64,000 bases of DNA, taken from NCBI GenBank assembly GCA_037179385.1, contig CM074179.1, forward strand, positions 70,141,806 to 70,205,805. The letters are read 5' to 3'. Made by a program: the position numbers and the translations under genes. Below the pieces are notes generated by a model. The model saw only the letters and a list, made by a program, of their open reading frames with translations. It was not told where the DNA came from and did not search any database. The stretch comes from Holothuria scabra. Taxonomy: Eukaryota; Echinodermata; Holothuroidea; Aspidochirotida; Holothuriidae. Below, one piece after another: positions 22,521 to 35,200 of this stretch; the first letter of the stretch is position 1; every line of letters starts with the position of its first letter.

Positions 22521-25500
22521 TAAACCAAATTCCTCCCGCACATGTACATTTAAGGTTAAAATCAGTCAATTTAGCGTACGGATGACCATTAATATCCATA
22601 TTTGCAAAATTCTTTGTATAAAAATAGATTTTGGCTTGGAAGGCCTTGCTGCAGCGATGACTTTCAAAAAAACTATCTAAAACGTCATTTTTTCGAGTTC
22701 TGCTTGCTGTTTTCAATTTATTCTAACAAAATGGACGTGTTCGGTTCGGTAAAAAAAAAAAAAAAATAATGTGTAAATATTGCGTTTTATTGAATAGGTG
22801 ATGAGGGTGCTTCTTATTTTGAATATTTCTGAATATAAATGAACTTTTTGTGAGATACTTCGGAAGGAATATTTTTTTCGGATTAAAATTTTGTAAAATT
22901 GTTGAAAAAATGCTCGTAGCTCAATAAAATGTTAAGAAAAATTAGAGACATAACTTAAATGTTTCCTCTTGGTTTTTTTCTATCTAAATCTAAGTAATCG
23001 CCGTCGTACTTTTCATAAAATTTAAACGTTTAATACAAAATAAATGGCCATTTCGCCGAAATTGTATTTTTGATTGAAATAATTCAAAATCATTCAAACG
23101 TTTTGAAATTTCGGAAAATTTTTTAAGATTTACAGATTGCAATTTTTTGAAAATCGTTGCAACCGTGTTTTGATCATGAGAATGAAAATTGGCGAAACGC
23201 ATTCAAACATTTTCATTTCTTATCTTAGCAAGTAAAGTAAATTTATGTTCTACATTAGCATCTGTACATATCGAGGGCAACGATCATTGAGATATGACAA
23301 CTGCCACCCCATTGAACACATTGGGGGCAGATTAATGGTATTGTACCGACAACGATAGTTCACAAAGATTAGAAAATAGGGGGCGGGAGAAACATAAAAA
23401 AATAACAATTTCTTAAAATGGTATATAGGTGACCTCTGGACTTCCATAGAACGTCATCAAGAGGGTTTGTGTGTGCATATGAGTTGCTTGTGTGTACACG
23501 TGGGTTCCTGCGTCCTTATTGGTAGATTGCAGACGATTCTGGTAGCGGATACATTAGAGGACGATCCACATTTCGGAGGTGCTACCATAACTCATCAATC
23601 TTTATGCGCCAGTCAGAGCTAAAACGTAGATATAATTTTATTCCCCCAGCTGCCTACAGTGCTGTCGCGCTCTGCACCAAGAGAGAGAGCACAATAGTTT
23701 GCATGCACCTATTTTTCTATCTATCGTACCTTTATATATTTTCTAGCACAGCACAGTGCAATGAGTGTACGCTGGGCTGTGCTAGTACATAGCTAGGGTA
23801 GGATTTATTTCTGTAGAAAAGAAGAAACTAATAAACAGCTACTGGCGATGGGCTGTACTCGCGTTAGATCACGATGCACGCCAGACGACTATAAGTTCGA
23901 ATGTGGTACAGTTTTCCCATGACGACCCAGGACTTTGCTGGATGTTGGAAATTTGTTGTCCGCACCCAAAAAACAAGATCCACAACCCTGGGTTGTCGAC
24001 ATCCATAGTTATGACATAATTTCTTTTGTCGTATGTACGTTTCATCTAGAAATTAACACAATGCTGTCTACCTTATGACGTATCACCTAAACAGACCTGC
24101 AATGCTGAAGTACGGAACAACGGTGACAACATCTTCCTCCAAGTAAATGCCATGATGATGATGCGGTCAAGACTATCAACAATGCCACTCCGCAAAATAT
24201 CGCATATTTTGAATTCATGATAGGCGGTGTGTCCTTTTCCCCCTAAAGATGTTCAATTTCATGAGGACTTTGTGATAGCAGTTCCTTGATTTCACAAGCC
24301 TTCGGACCAATTGCAGTTTTTTTTCTCAGAGATTTTTTGTTTCTCAGGATTCTCAACTCGTTCGAAAACGTGGGACTAATGAGAAACTGTAACACAAGCT
24401 TTATCCTGTCGTTCTTTGAAAGTGCTGAAAATGAAAACTTGTTAATTCACAAGACAAACATCGTAGATGAGATTGCTCAATTTAATGAGCCAAATTAACA
24501 GTCTAAAGATTTCTCGGGATTTAAAGATCCCTTCGATTCACGGTTGTTGCAGAAATGCCCACGGAGGAATTGGCCAAAGCAATTATTTTTACAGTAAAGA
24601 CAATCTTAGTTTTTTTTTTTTTTTTTGTTTCAGAAGAAAGTGAATAAGTTTCGTAGATTAGACTGGTTCTCACGTCAAGTGTTTTTTATTAGCTCAATTA
24701 GAGGGTCAAGTATCGCATATGCTTTCAAACAATAAACAGGCGCAACAACATTACATCATTACGGTATTAAAGCGGTATCAATATATTGAAATTGTTCGGT
24801 AAAGAAGCCATACGGCTAACGTTTTATACCAACTTGAAGGTTTATTGCCAATGGGTTGTTTATCATCTAAATAAAACGAAGTTTCTAAACTGAGAGATAA
24901 AAACAAAGTTGAGTAGTTTGAAAATGAAATTTTCATTCGAATACAAAATTATACTTTTCGTCGTAAAAAAAGGGTAATTTAAACAGCGCTAAATTATCAT
25001 GCTTAAAATAGAGTTCTGTATAGTCCTCCATGGTTCTACAAACGGTTCGTGTTAAGTAATCGATTGTCTATCTAAAAGATCTCCTTGGCAACACGTGTAT
25101 ATTATAACCTTAAACTCTTTCATTCACCGATTAAGTTTGCAGTTGGTTTACAATCTGCCATCAAACAGTCTCTTGTTTTTACTTTTTGTTTGTTTCAAAT
25201 TGGAAGATTCACGTGGTATCCACTTATTTTTTTATTACATATGTCTGAACCACGGACATAATATACATGAACAGGGCATAGTGCACGGTAGATTGTCGCT
25301 ACCGTACATGTTAGAAAAATCGCACCAATATGGCTGTCTGCTATGGTTTTGTTTACAGTTAGTTGGAATTGCTCAAGTAAGTAAACAGATTTCACAAGAA
25401 GGTTGAAATATTTTCGAAATGATACAGGGTAACTTCAAAATTACTACACGTATTGCAAGAATATAATATTATAAGCCTTTTAAGTTTAACTTTTTAAAAA

Positions 25501-26121
25501 AAATATTGCAGAGTCGTCGTTGAATCATACAAATTACTTCACGGTGGCCATCTTGATGTGCTTTTTTGTCCTGGTCGGTCGCGACAATCTACGGATAGGA
25601 TGCACGCGTAACATGCTCTGTCCATGTATGTAGGGAGTCCGTGGTACCAACACCTAAGTGGTATCAGCTAAATAGAGTATTAATAGTTTAGTATTGATAT
25701 AGTTAAAGAGAGTGTAGCACAACATATTTATTGAGTATTTTCTCTTTCACTTTACTTCTTCTTCCAACATGTGTGTTATTACTCAAACAGCAGAATATAG
25801 CCTATGAAGATTCAATATGTAATGCTCATTATTTCTTTTGGATAGCGACGCTTTATGTATAGGCATTCTAAAAACTAAGAAATGAACGCAACCCTCAGGC
25901 TGTAATCAGTATCAAGTAAGTTTCAATTAATCTACAAATGTAACTGACATCTCCTCTTCACATTAGTCTTTGGGCACGATTCTGCTGACAGTCACTAATT
26001 CTGGATTTCTGCAATGAAAATGACAGAAAAACAAACCTTTTTATTACAAAGCAATCTATTATTTCCATTTTTTCATTAATTTCAGCATCATAACCTAGCT
26101 AACCTACTTATGATACTCCTA
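22521..26121. other. Anonymous AT-rich DNA
   Basis: No exon or repeat family was recognised with confidence. The segment 23850-23925 contains a tRNA-like B-box word (agttcgaatg), which may be a decayed SINE. Poly(T) lies at 24610-24626. Confidence 0.45.
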
Positions 26122-26453
26122 CTTAAAGAGGCTCATTGAGTTGCTATCGATAACGTAATGAAAGTCTCAAAGGATCACTATAACATAACAGTGCTTCAAT
26201 ATAGCATAACAGGTACAGTTTCAAGTCCAAAAGTCACAGAAAACGTTAGATTTTGAGTTTTCTTAATTGTAACGGATTTGTACATAATTTGAAAAAGTGT
26301 CTGGTCACGAATTAACCGCTAATAACTCATAAGACAGTTATTTGTATGTCTGGTACGGGAATTGCCACTTGTCATTGGTATGTGAAGAAAACTTTTATAG
26401 GTTTGGAAAAATTTGTTGAATTTCATGAACCAACTCAATGAGCCGCTTTAAAG
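26122..26453 (-). mobile_element. MITE family M1, copy 1
   Basis: The ends cttaaagaggctcattgag (26122 onward) and the reverse complement of caactcaatgagccgcttt (26431-26453) match almost completely, giving a 332-bp element with TIRs of about 22 bp. Internally, cttcacataccaatgac, ttccaaac and acatacaaataactgt (read on the minus strand) recur in the same order at 55101-55478. No open frame is present, so it is non-autonomous. Confidence 0.75.
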
Positions 26454-28324
26454 GTTTTACACCTAAAATTCCGTCATTCTTCATACCAAACTATACCAGA
26501 GTCGACAAAAAGATCCAATCGGTACAACTTAATAAAGCCATCAAATTAAGGATATATTAGACTGAACGCCCAAGGAATTCTGGTGACATAGTATGAACTT
26601 AATGCACCAGGCAGCTGGGGCGTGTTAGAATCAGGATGAATTATAAAAAAGTTGTGTGAGAAGTTTGGGGCAATTAGGCTTTGAGTGTTGCAACACTCTC
26701 AGCTAATGAATGAATTTTTCGTTAATGCTAGTTTAACTTCGTTCATATAATGATTTTGCTAAGGGAAATGACTCAAACGTTAAACGTGTCTTATTAAAAA
26801 AAAATAAATAAATAAATAAAACCTCAGAATACCAGTTTAAATTTACGCTACCAAACTTGAATCGCACAAAGTCGACTAGTTTGAGTTTTGAGAGAAATAA
26901 CATTCATTTGGAGATATGTAAATGCCTTTTATCATATAAATGAATAAGTTAATAATTATATTTTGAGCTTTATGCGTTCCGAAGGTGAGAAGGGAATGAT
27001 AGACTTCAAGCAAAAATTGTGGTATGGTGCTGATCAAAAAGTAATCAACCTTAAGGTACGTTCACTACAACGAAAATGATATTAAAGTGGTCGTTGATGC
27101 ATCTGTGATTTAAAGTAATGACTGGATTAAAAGATCAAAATACACACAGTGGATACGTGGGTACTTCTTTCTTTTGAAAGTTAGACATTAACCGATGCTT
27201 CACAGTGCATTTTTTCCGTTTCTTACTAACGCGTTGAATAATTCAAAACGTACACAATTTTCCTGGAATTAACTCGGGTTAGTGACTTCAATTATGGTGG
27301 CGGTGCTTTCAAAACTGTTTAAAAAAGTTTAGTGTTATATAAAATTAACTATTAATGTTTTCCATCTGTGCCATGTTAGTATTTTGCAATACCTTTTTCC
27401 ACTGGATATTTAAACGTTCCATCCATCGTGATCAATATTTGGAGATAATATTCAATCCCCAAACCAATTAAATCCGTCAGGTTTGAATTTTTAAATATTT
27501 ACTTTTTACGGTAATTGTTGAATAAATGCCAGATTGCAAATACTTTGGTGCTGCAATTGAAACAAAGGTGGCATATTCCATTTAAAAATTCGTCAGATCA
27601 ACAGAAATGTTCCAGAACAAGCTTGTGAATAATTGCCATTCCACACCATAAGCATCAAACCCCATGGTGAGCTGCTATTTTGTCATTATTGTAGGAAAAC
27701 AAACACACACACACAAGGGGTATAATCCTCCTAAACCACTAAATGGGTTTGGATTCTGTGGCTATCCGTGATAGAAAATCACTCACTTTTGTGTGATAAA
27801 ACAAATTTACCGTGGGGTATTTTAATTTTACTTGAAAATGCAGGGCAAATAATACATTTCCTTAAGGGTTTATTTCTAGATTTCATATCAGAAGGAAGTC
27901 TTCATTTAATAGTAATTGCTTTGTCAGCTATCTCCTATTACTGATTACACATAAATCAGCAAAATGTCACTACTGTAAAGGTTATGGTATTGAGACGATT
28001 CGATAAGACGAGGTACGCAAATGATAATCCCATATTAACTATATCATCGGCGTGAACTGTATCTTTGAAAATGTTTAAGTTAAATTAAAGTCAATTCATT
28101 TTACGTACTTACTATACTGTCTTGCACTTAAAAACTTGCACATTGAAACGGACAACATCAATTCAGTCAAAATTTAATACAGCCAGGGGCAAGTTTTGGA
28201 CTTATTTCTTTCCAAAATATAACCACCTGCAGTGGGTGAAGTAAGAAGATTTTAGTCCAATATGTGGTCTTCTTCAGATAAGTGCTTATTCGATTTCATA
28301 CTGTAGAAAAAAGGGATAACTAAC
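26454..28324. other. Anonymous DNA, probably intron or 3' flank of the sushi exon gene
   Basis: It lies immediately 3' of the minus-strand sushi exon. Apart from the (AAAT)n tract, no further exon was found by eye, but exons without a start codon are easy to miss. Confidence 0.4.
26796..26820. repeat. (AAAT)n microsatellite
   Basis: A short run of AAAT units preceded by poly(A). Confidence 0.85.
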
Positions 28325-28507
28325 TAATGCATGACGGTTCCTCCGAGCTCGACTCTAGCCAGCCACAGCGCCTTTTGTGTAGGGTTTGATCAGACAATTT
28401 GTAGCCCTCATTACAAGAGTAGTAACATTCGCTCTTGTGTTTGTTCCCTTTGCTACAGAACACTTTGCCGTTGTCCGGGTTAGTCGCTTCTGGTTCGCAG
28501 ATCATCC
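28325..28507 (-). CDS. Internal exon encoding one CCP/sushi domain (partial gene)
   Basis: This 183-bp exon encodes a single complement-control-protein (sushi) module. Six cysteines are visible in order: the first in MICEPEA, the second in KVFCSKG, then SECYYSC supplying two, RRCGW, and a final EPSC. The aromatic-Cys-x-x-G-Y segment (SCNEGYKL) and the Trp after the fifth Cys are sushi hallmarks. The extra Cys pair (KVFC to SEC) is typical of selectin and SVEP1/polydom sushi modules rather than four-Cys complement modules. On the minus strand an AG acceptor (28509-28508) precedes the exon and a GTTAGT donor (28324-28319) follows. Both boundaries are phase 1, and 183 is a multiple of three, as expected for a shuffled sushi exon. 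Such modules act in extracellular adhesion or complement-like proteins. No neighbouring exon was identified, so the parent protein is unknown. The polypyrimidine tract is weak. Confidence 0.8.
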
Positions 28508-31500
28508 CTATTTTGTAGAGATTCATAACAAACAAATTTGCTCGATAAATTTGCTGTCGCTTGACATATAAATCTCCAAAAACATTGTAACATTTAATTT
28601 TCGATATGTTTGCAAAAAGTTTAAATAATGCGAAATTCAATCTTTCCTTTCAAGTAGTTATTTCCACACAGACAGAACTTTTGTCATTTGGTTCCAAAAA
28701 CAATTTTGTTCATCTAATTTCTCAACATGTGAAATAATTCGAATTCCGTCACTCTATATACGTTAAGTATGAAGGAGATGAAGCTATATATAATAATGTG
28801 TGGTAATAATGACATGTTTTCTGTATCTTTCATGCTGGTGCCTTCTAAATGTTATAGTAAAAATAACTTTGGGAAAAAACGGGAAACTTGTTTCGTAACT
28901 CGAGTAATTCTAACCTCATTGCAGAACTTAACTACACATGCATGCTGAGTAGACAAAGCAATGCACAAACGAGAATAATGTGACATAGTGCAGATCACGC
29001 GACTCAGTATCACCTGTTCGGTCTACCGTAGCACTACAAGCCACATTGAAGAATCTCCCGAAACGTATTCAATGTTACCCAGCTCTTAACATTCAAAACT
29101 GCCTCATATATCTCAGCTTGAAAACTGTTCAGTCCGAATTTGTACCAAATAAAGCCTATAAGCGCAGTTTTGAATTTACCTCAAATGATTCATCCCGGCC
29201 CAACTGCCCTCGATAATCTTGCCATTCATAACTTTTCTTTGTGTAAAGAAAATGTCAAAGAATCGATATCCCCCTTTTTTTAATCTTTAGATTTTTAGGG
29301 TCATTTCCCTTAATTTGGGTGGCTTAATTAAGAAACTCCCATACCCCATATTCGCAATGTTAAATGTAACTGCTAAATATTTCAAAAATAATGCCTGTTC
29401 GTTGTTATAAACATGCTTTTCGCTACGTTCGGAAAATGGAGTAGCAAATTGATATTTTTTGGGGTCCCAAACATTAATAATTTTACAGATTGGTATAGAT
29501 TATTTCAATCCCCACTTCCATTTTTAAATATTTTTGTGTGTAATTTCCCTAAATATAAACCGATTTCCATGATTCAAAGTTCATTTGATAAGTGTTTAAG
29601 CTACTGATGTCTATTATAGACACAATAAACATGGAAATGCAAATCAATCCATATAAATATTTTGAAAGTTAATGCCCAGCATGATGATTAGCCGCAAGAT
29701 GGATAGCTTCACTGCTGGACTCGAAAATCAAGGTCACGGTGTAAAGGTCCACCGTTATAGGATCAGCATTTCTTATAAATAACACACAATCACGTGTCTA
29801 TAGTAGGTAATAACCTACTATAGACCTTAAGCAGTTTGCACAGAGCTCCATGCAATATGAGTTGCAACCTTACGCAGCCTTCGATGTCCAGCCTAATGAT
29901 TCTCACTATGTTATATAAAATCATAAGCTGTTGGCTAAAATCTATATTTCATATAGCAGCGTCGGCTGTTGGACCACTTGTTTTTCTCCATGTCTTGTTT
30001 ATGGCTTGAAACGAATAATCTCATTAATTTGGCCCGCTTACCAACTTCACCAAACTGTAGCCTACCGTTACAAATATTTGACAGACAAACGTTCCATCAG
30101 ATTATCTCCGGCCTGTGCCAAGTACGACTACTTTAACAGTTTCCAGAATGGGACATTTGCGTTGTTGGAAGCCATTTTGCATGACGTAGGTAAAGTAACG
30201 TCAGTGCTACATAAGTTACCGCCTCCCTGGGCCGACTACTTTTTCTTTCCTCGAATTGTAACGTTTTATGACCTGTGAACTGATCACCAAGACCAAAATC
30301 TACTGTTCCAAGCAGTCCCACCTTATCCCACCTTAAGTGACGACCTTGTTTCAAAAATTCATTTTGAATAGCATTTCTCCCATTCGCATTAAAAAAAAAT
30401 TGAATGACCGGTAACTAATTGTTTTCCATGAACCGGAAAATTATACCTCCACCGAGAAGCATCTTCATTATCCTCTCCTCAAAAGTATTATACATTGCTT
30501 TTACAGGTTACCAACATGTGGTATGTTAAATAATGTGGTTTATTAAAAAGATTGCATTTTTATATCCGCTACAACATTTTGCAGATAAGTGAATTCTTTT
30601 CATTTTGTTTGTGGAATATCATTGATAGCAATTTCAAATGCAAAAGTAAACTTTTTCGTAAATCCTGTAGCTTCTTTATACAAAGCTACAAATATTCAAT
30701 TTGAAAATTCATCTTAACAAGATCTTCTATTCAAAACACCTATCTTAAACAACGAAAGCTTGCTTTGGATGCAGAAAAATGGTGAAATAAAAAAGGTAGT
30801 TGTTAACCCTTTTCTCGGAGTAACTGCGCAGCTCTTACATTCACACCTGAACATTTTTATGCGTCAATCAAATCTTATTTCTCGTGAAATCGTGTTCCTA
30901 TACGAACCTGCTTCTCTTCTCTCTCGCTCATCAAAACCTCCAACTGTTTACGAAAAACAAAGAAACGAAACAAAAAGATAATTGACCATAGACTCTTTGA
31001 GGAGTATGATAATCATGTTTGAATTCCTCTTTAGTCTTACTGCCTGGAAAAATGTTTCTAATATTTCAAAATAGTTGTACAGTATCAGAGAAAAAAATGA
31101 AAAATACAAAAGAAGAACGGATAAGAAGTTCGGCGCATTCTTTGAACGTACTGTTCATGCCAGCTCATATTCTTATTAATTTTATGTCCGGTAAATGTGC
31201 AGACATTTCTAGAGAACTTTGCACTTGGTGGTTACAAACAAAAATTTTAAGTGTTAGTCGGATGGAACAGTACATCTTGTCAAACATATCTTTCCTATCA
31301 TGGTGAAACCTCCAAAGGATGTGAACGAATGAAAATGGAGCTCCTTTCCGCAGTACTTGAAGGTTTATAAAGAGTAAGAGATTCAGGTTTATGGTTACTG
31401 TGAAATTGATACTGTAATTTCGAAAATGTTACAGAAAGCATTTCCCGTTGATAGTCGATCTAAATGAAAGTGTCTGATAGTATACAGTTAAAATAGAAAG

Positions 31501-31900
31501 GATCACGATTAGTGCTGTAAAGTTTTGCTTGTTTAAAAACGACTGTTGATAAACATGGTAAAAATAGAAATATGACTCAGTCGGCACACATATTTCTTTC
31601 AACAGGAACCTCTACGGTACAGTACTTAAACTCTTGTTTGAATGAAAACATGTTGGGGGCGGGCACTTCACATTGTCATGTGTAGGTTTAGCAGGGTATG
31701 GAGGCACCGTGAGAACAGTTTTCAAAACAAAGCCATGCTAAATTTGGGTTTTGGACTGTTGTAAATTGGCTTTGTATCTTTCACCGACTCCTTCTTGTTT
31801 GAAACTGAAATGCAGTAAAAAACAATACAGGATTGAATATAATATTTTAAGAAAATTTTAATAGTTTGGAGAAAAGGTTTTGGTGAAAAGTTATATTCTT
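28508..31900. other. Anonymous DNA, possibly intronic to the sushi gene
   Basis: It lies upstream (minus-strand sense) of the sushi exon. A perfect inverted repeat sits at 29796-29825, and tRNA-like words near 29690-29765 (an A-box-like ttagccgcaagatgg) hint at a decayed SINE. The 115-codon frame at 29931-30278 has no recognisable domain and is not called. Confidence 0.4.
29796..29825. repeat. Perfect 13-bp inverted repeat with 4-base loop
   Basis: GTCTATAGTAGGT (29796-29808) and ACCTACTATAGAC (29813-29825) form a hairpin around AATA. No T-tract or gene end suggests a terminator role. Confidence 0.85.
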
Positions 31901-31904
31901 AATA

Positions 31905-32690
31905 CACTATGGCCAGTTTGACCACTGATTTGGTATACCACGGCCGAACCAAAACTATGGGCAAATTATTGAGCTCAACTTTGGTAGAAAACAACCAATT
32001 TATGGTTAAATGTGATTATTTTTTAACAATTTCCAACTTTGACAAGTGGTTTAAGTTATTAAATTGGCAATGTTATTAACCTTTGCAAAGTTTACCACAT
32101 TTTTGAGAATGTAACATACAGTCGGTCACTAGAAGGAAATAAGTTGATGGATCTCACATGTGTTATAATCCAATCTCCAAATGCAAAAAACGTTTATTAA
32201 TCTTAGTATCAAAACCATTTCACCTATGCCATATTTCTTCCCTTTGGCCATAAGTGATTTACATTAATTTAGTCTCCAAGATAACATAAAATTGTAACCC
32301 TAAACCTGAAAATTCACAGCTTACCCAGTGGTCTGTGTAGACTAACTCGTCGGTGTCGATTAAATAAAAAAGTAGTAAAATTACTTAGTACGTGATATTT
32401 TAACTATTCGGGAAGTAACAATGGAAAAAAAATACATTAAATTATTAATCTATGAGGAAAAATAAACGAAAGATTTCGAAAAGGGATGGTAAATGGAACA
32501 GAATTTCACGGTATCAACCAAATTCAGAACGCCCATTCAAGTCACTTTGGCACCTCATACCAAAATCACCCTCTGATTGAAATTCCTAGTTCCAACACTA
32601 AACACAAGATATCAAAGGACTGCAGGAGCACAAGATTCTCTATCGAACATGTCATACTATTTGACACTTGTTTCCAAACATGAAGTACAA
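31905..32690. repeat. Dispersed repeat, long copy (TTTGACCA family)
   Basis: The stretch ggccagtttgaccactgatt...aaactatgggcaa (31908-31960) and the later stretch aacactaaacacaagatatc...gaacatgtcat (about 32594-32653) both match, in the same order, the compact segment 37695-37870 just before the gap. The shorter copy looks like an internally deleted version. No ends were defined. Confidence 0.5.
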
Positions 32691-34436
32691 AATGATCGTT
32701 TATGTATCTATTAATAACCAATAATGTTGCAAATTAAGATTGACTGATAATTTAATATTTTTAAACGGATAATGTACTACTCCAAACAGGTAATGTATGG
32801 AACTCATTAGTAATGCATCATGTAAAATTCAACCATAGGTAGGAGAGGTAGCCATATTTCATTTTTCTGTCTGTGTTTCAAACTTTCTCTGAATATTGTA
32901 GTCTTTTCACTGATGACATGGTATCAGGGATTTGATAAGCGCCCCCCCCCCCCAGTGGGGGTCGTCATGTCTGGAGACACATGCACTAAGCCTATATATA
33001 TTGGTTAACAACTTTAGCATTACTCCCTTTGACTTTCACTGTCGGGTCGTTCACCAGGGAAAGGGTTCTTGGGTTAGACTCCTGCGTTTGGTTCAAATTT
33101 CAAAGATAGGCATACATGCAGTGCGCAGTGGAGCCAGGGGAAGACTGCCCACAAAATTTCCCCAAGATTTGAAATGTTGGCAAGGGTTTGGAAAAATCGG
33201 CAGTCATTAGACTAGTTCTAAAAATCAGGCAATTGGTAACACAGAAAAATTTTATTTTTTTGCTTGAATTCTTCAAAACGAAAATTAAGGGGCGATGCAC
33301 ACTGTTTAACAGGAATTTTCCTAACTGGCTAACGATAATCTTAATCCCTAACATAGTCCTTTACCCGAAAAAAGAACACAATCGACAATGACAATATAAT
33401 GGCAACATCCAATCAAGAAACACTTTGTTTAACAGTGCGCATCTCCCCCAAATTAAATTAAATTAAAGTGAGGGTAATTTTTTCATGAAAACTCAAAATT
33501 ATTACAACAAACTGAGACATATAGGCCTACAGTTCTGGAAGCTTAAAAAACATCGTAATTCTTTATAGTTTCTTTTGGTAGTATTGTCCAGCATTTCGCA
33601 CGAAATGATTGAATTTCATCCGAAATCTTTAAAAAAAAATCCCTCCTGAAAAAAAATTAAAAAGGCAAGCCGAAGTAAGCTTTGATTAAAAAGCAGTCTA
33701 CAAATGGATTTTTCTTCGGCGTAACTTTATGATCTTGGGCACAAAAAAGAAGAGAAAAAAAAACCTGGGTAAAAAATTTGCCCGAAATGGTAGAATTTTA
33801 GGGTAAAAAAGCTCTGGGATATTACCAATTCTCAGATTACACTGACAGACGGGAAGGTATACATTTCCCCAAATTTCGCCTAAATAAACTCAATCCAAAT
33901 CCATCTTGTGACTTGCTATATTTTGCAGAATGCGAGAAGACCAGACTAGAAGACCATGAGTCGAGACATATTCGGGCAAATGTGACCAAAATGTTTATAC
34001 GGACCACCTTATTTTGTGAGAAATATGCCAAAAATACGTAGCTGACAGTGCCGTGTGCTGGAAACTCTGGTAGTTCTTTGTTTAGTTACCGATTTGGATT
34101 TAATGTGAGAAAATTTTCTCAAAAGAAAAGCTATCATCCTTTAACGTGACATATCAGCTTCTTTTTCAAAAGGCGTTAGCAGTATAAGTCATTTAGAGGG
34201 GGGACTTACGGAAAGTTCATTGACAGTTTTATAAATTCAGAGGACATTGGAAAATGACCCTTTTCAAGAACCTAATTTTTTACTGGGGAAGGATTTACAG
34301 AACGCTACCATAAGGCGTCTTATGTTTTGTGGAAGTATTTAAATACCTGCCAAAAAGGTGAGACTTCCTGTGGCTTAAAAGTAGACTTATTACCTATATT
34401 TAATCTTTAAAATCAGTGTCCTTACTAGCTTCGCAC
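32691..34436. other. Anonymous DNA
   Basis: It contains C12 (32942-32953). No coding or RNA feature was recognised. Confidence 0.5.
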
Positions 34437-34510
34437 TGGAAAAAGGCCGTGGCCGGCTCGTCTTGAACTAGTTGGGTTGAAACCTGGGCCTTGAAACTCC
34501 ATCTAACTAA
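34437..34510 (-). repeat. Second copy of the B-box-bearing repeat
   Basis: The block gaaaaaggccgtggccggct, followed by cttgaactag, gttgaaacc and tgggcc, parallels 18727-18790. The B box is degraded (AGTTCAAGACG on the minus strand). Both copies are followed on the plus strand by CTAACTAAC-type words. Confidence 0.5.
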
Positions 34511-35059
34511 CTTACTGCGTCCCGACGTACCCACGATATTTGATTAAGGATTGAAAATGGGGGCACCTGTCCATGTAAAGCTCCGTCGTCGATAGGCGTG
34601 GAGAGAGGAAGACAGCGACCGCCGCCTTCCAGATTGTGTAGCTTGACAAATAAGCATGTAGTTACTGCATGCATAAAAATAGAATCATTTTAAGGAATAT
34701 CCTTAAATTGAACATGTTTGATGAAAGGAAGAGGGACGGTATCCCTTTTCCCTTTGGATACACGGCTGGGACAATAGTTTTAGACACCTGCTGTAGAGAA
34801 TTTTATGGTAAGACTTGACAAATAATGTGCATGTTTTGTTTTTGATGTAGAAGAGGTATGAAGCCAAGCCAAAGTTTAAATGTACTATACAGTGAAATAA
34901 TACTAAAAGTACTGTGATTTCGACACCAAACAGGGAGTTGCTGCACCAAAGTAGCAGACTAAATGCAGACAAAGCGTTATAGGAACGGGGAATAAAATAC
35001 TAGCTTGACTACCATGAGAGTTTTTGCCCATAATATGATTCTGTCCAAAACACTAAACG

Positions 35060-35200
35060 GAGCGAAGCCATTAATTGGCGCGGAACGTACAGATTTTTTT
35101 TCAAAAATCGAACCCCTCAGGGAGTAGAAAATGGCTTTTCATAGGCTTTTAAGGAGGATCAAAGCAATGACTGTTTTGATCAGAAAATTATCCGATAAAA
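35060..35200 (+). repeat. Fragment of the GGCGCGC-signature dispersed family
   Basis: It contains ggcgcgg, caaaaatcgaacccctcag and a following gcttttaag word, in the same order as 10973-11030. It is decayed and short. Confidence 0.45.

Noticed and set aside
29931..30278. 115-codon plus-strand frame
   Set aside because: No domain, signal or repeat conservation; length is within chance expectation for 64 kb.
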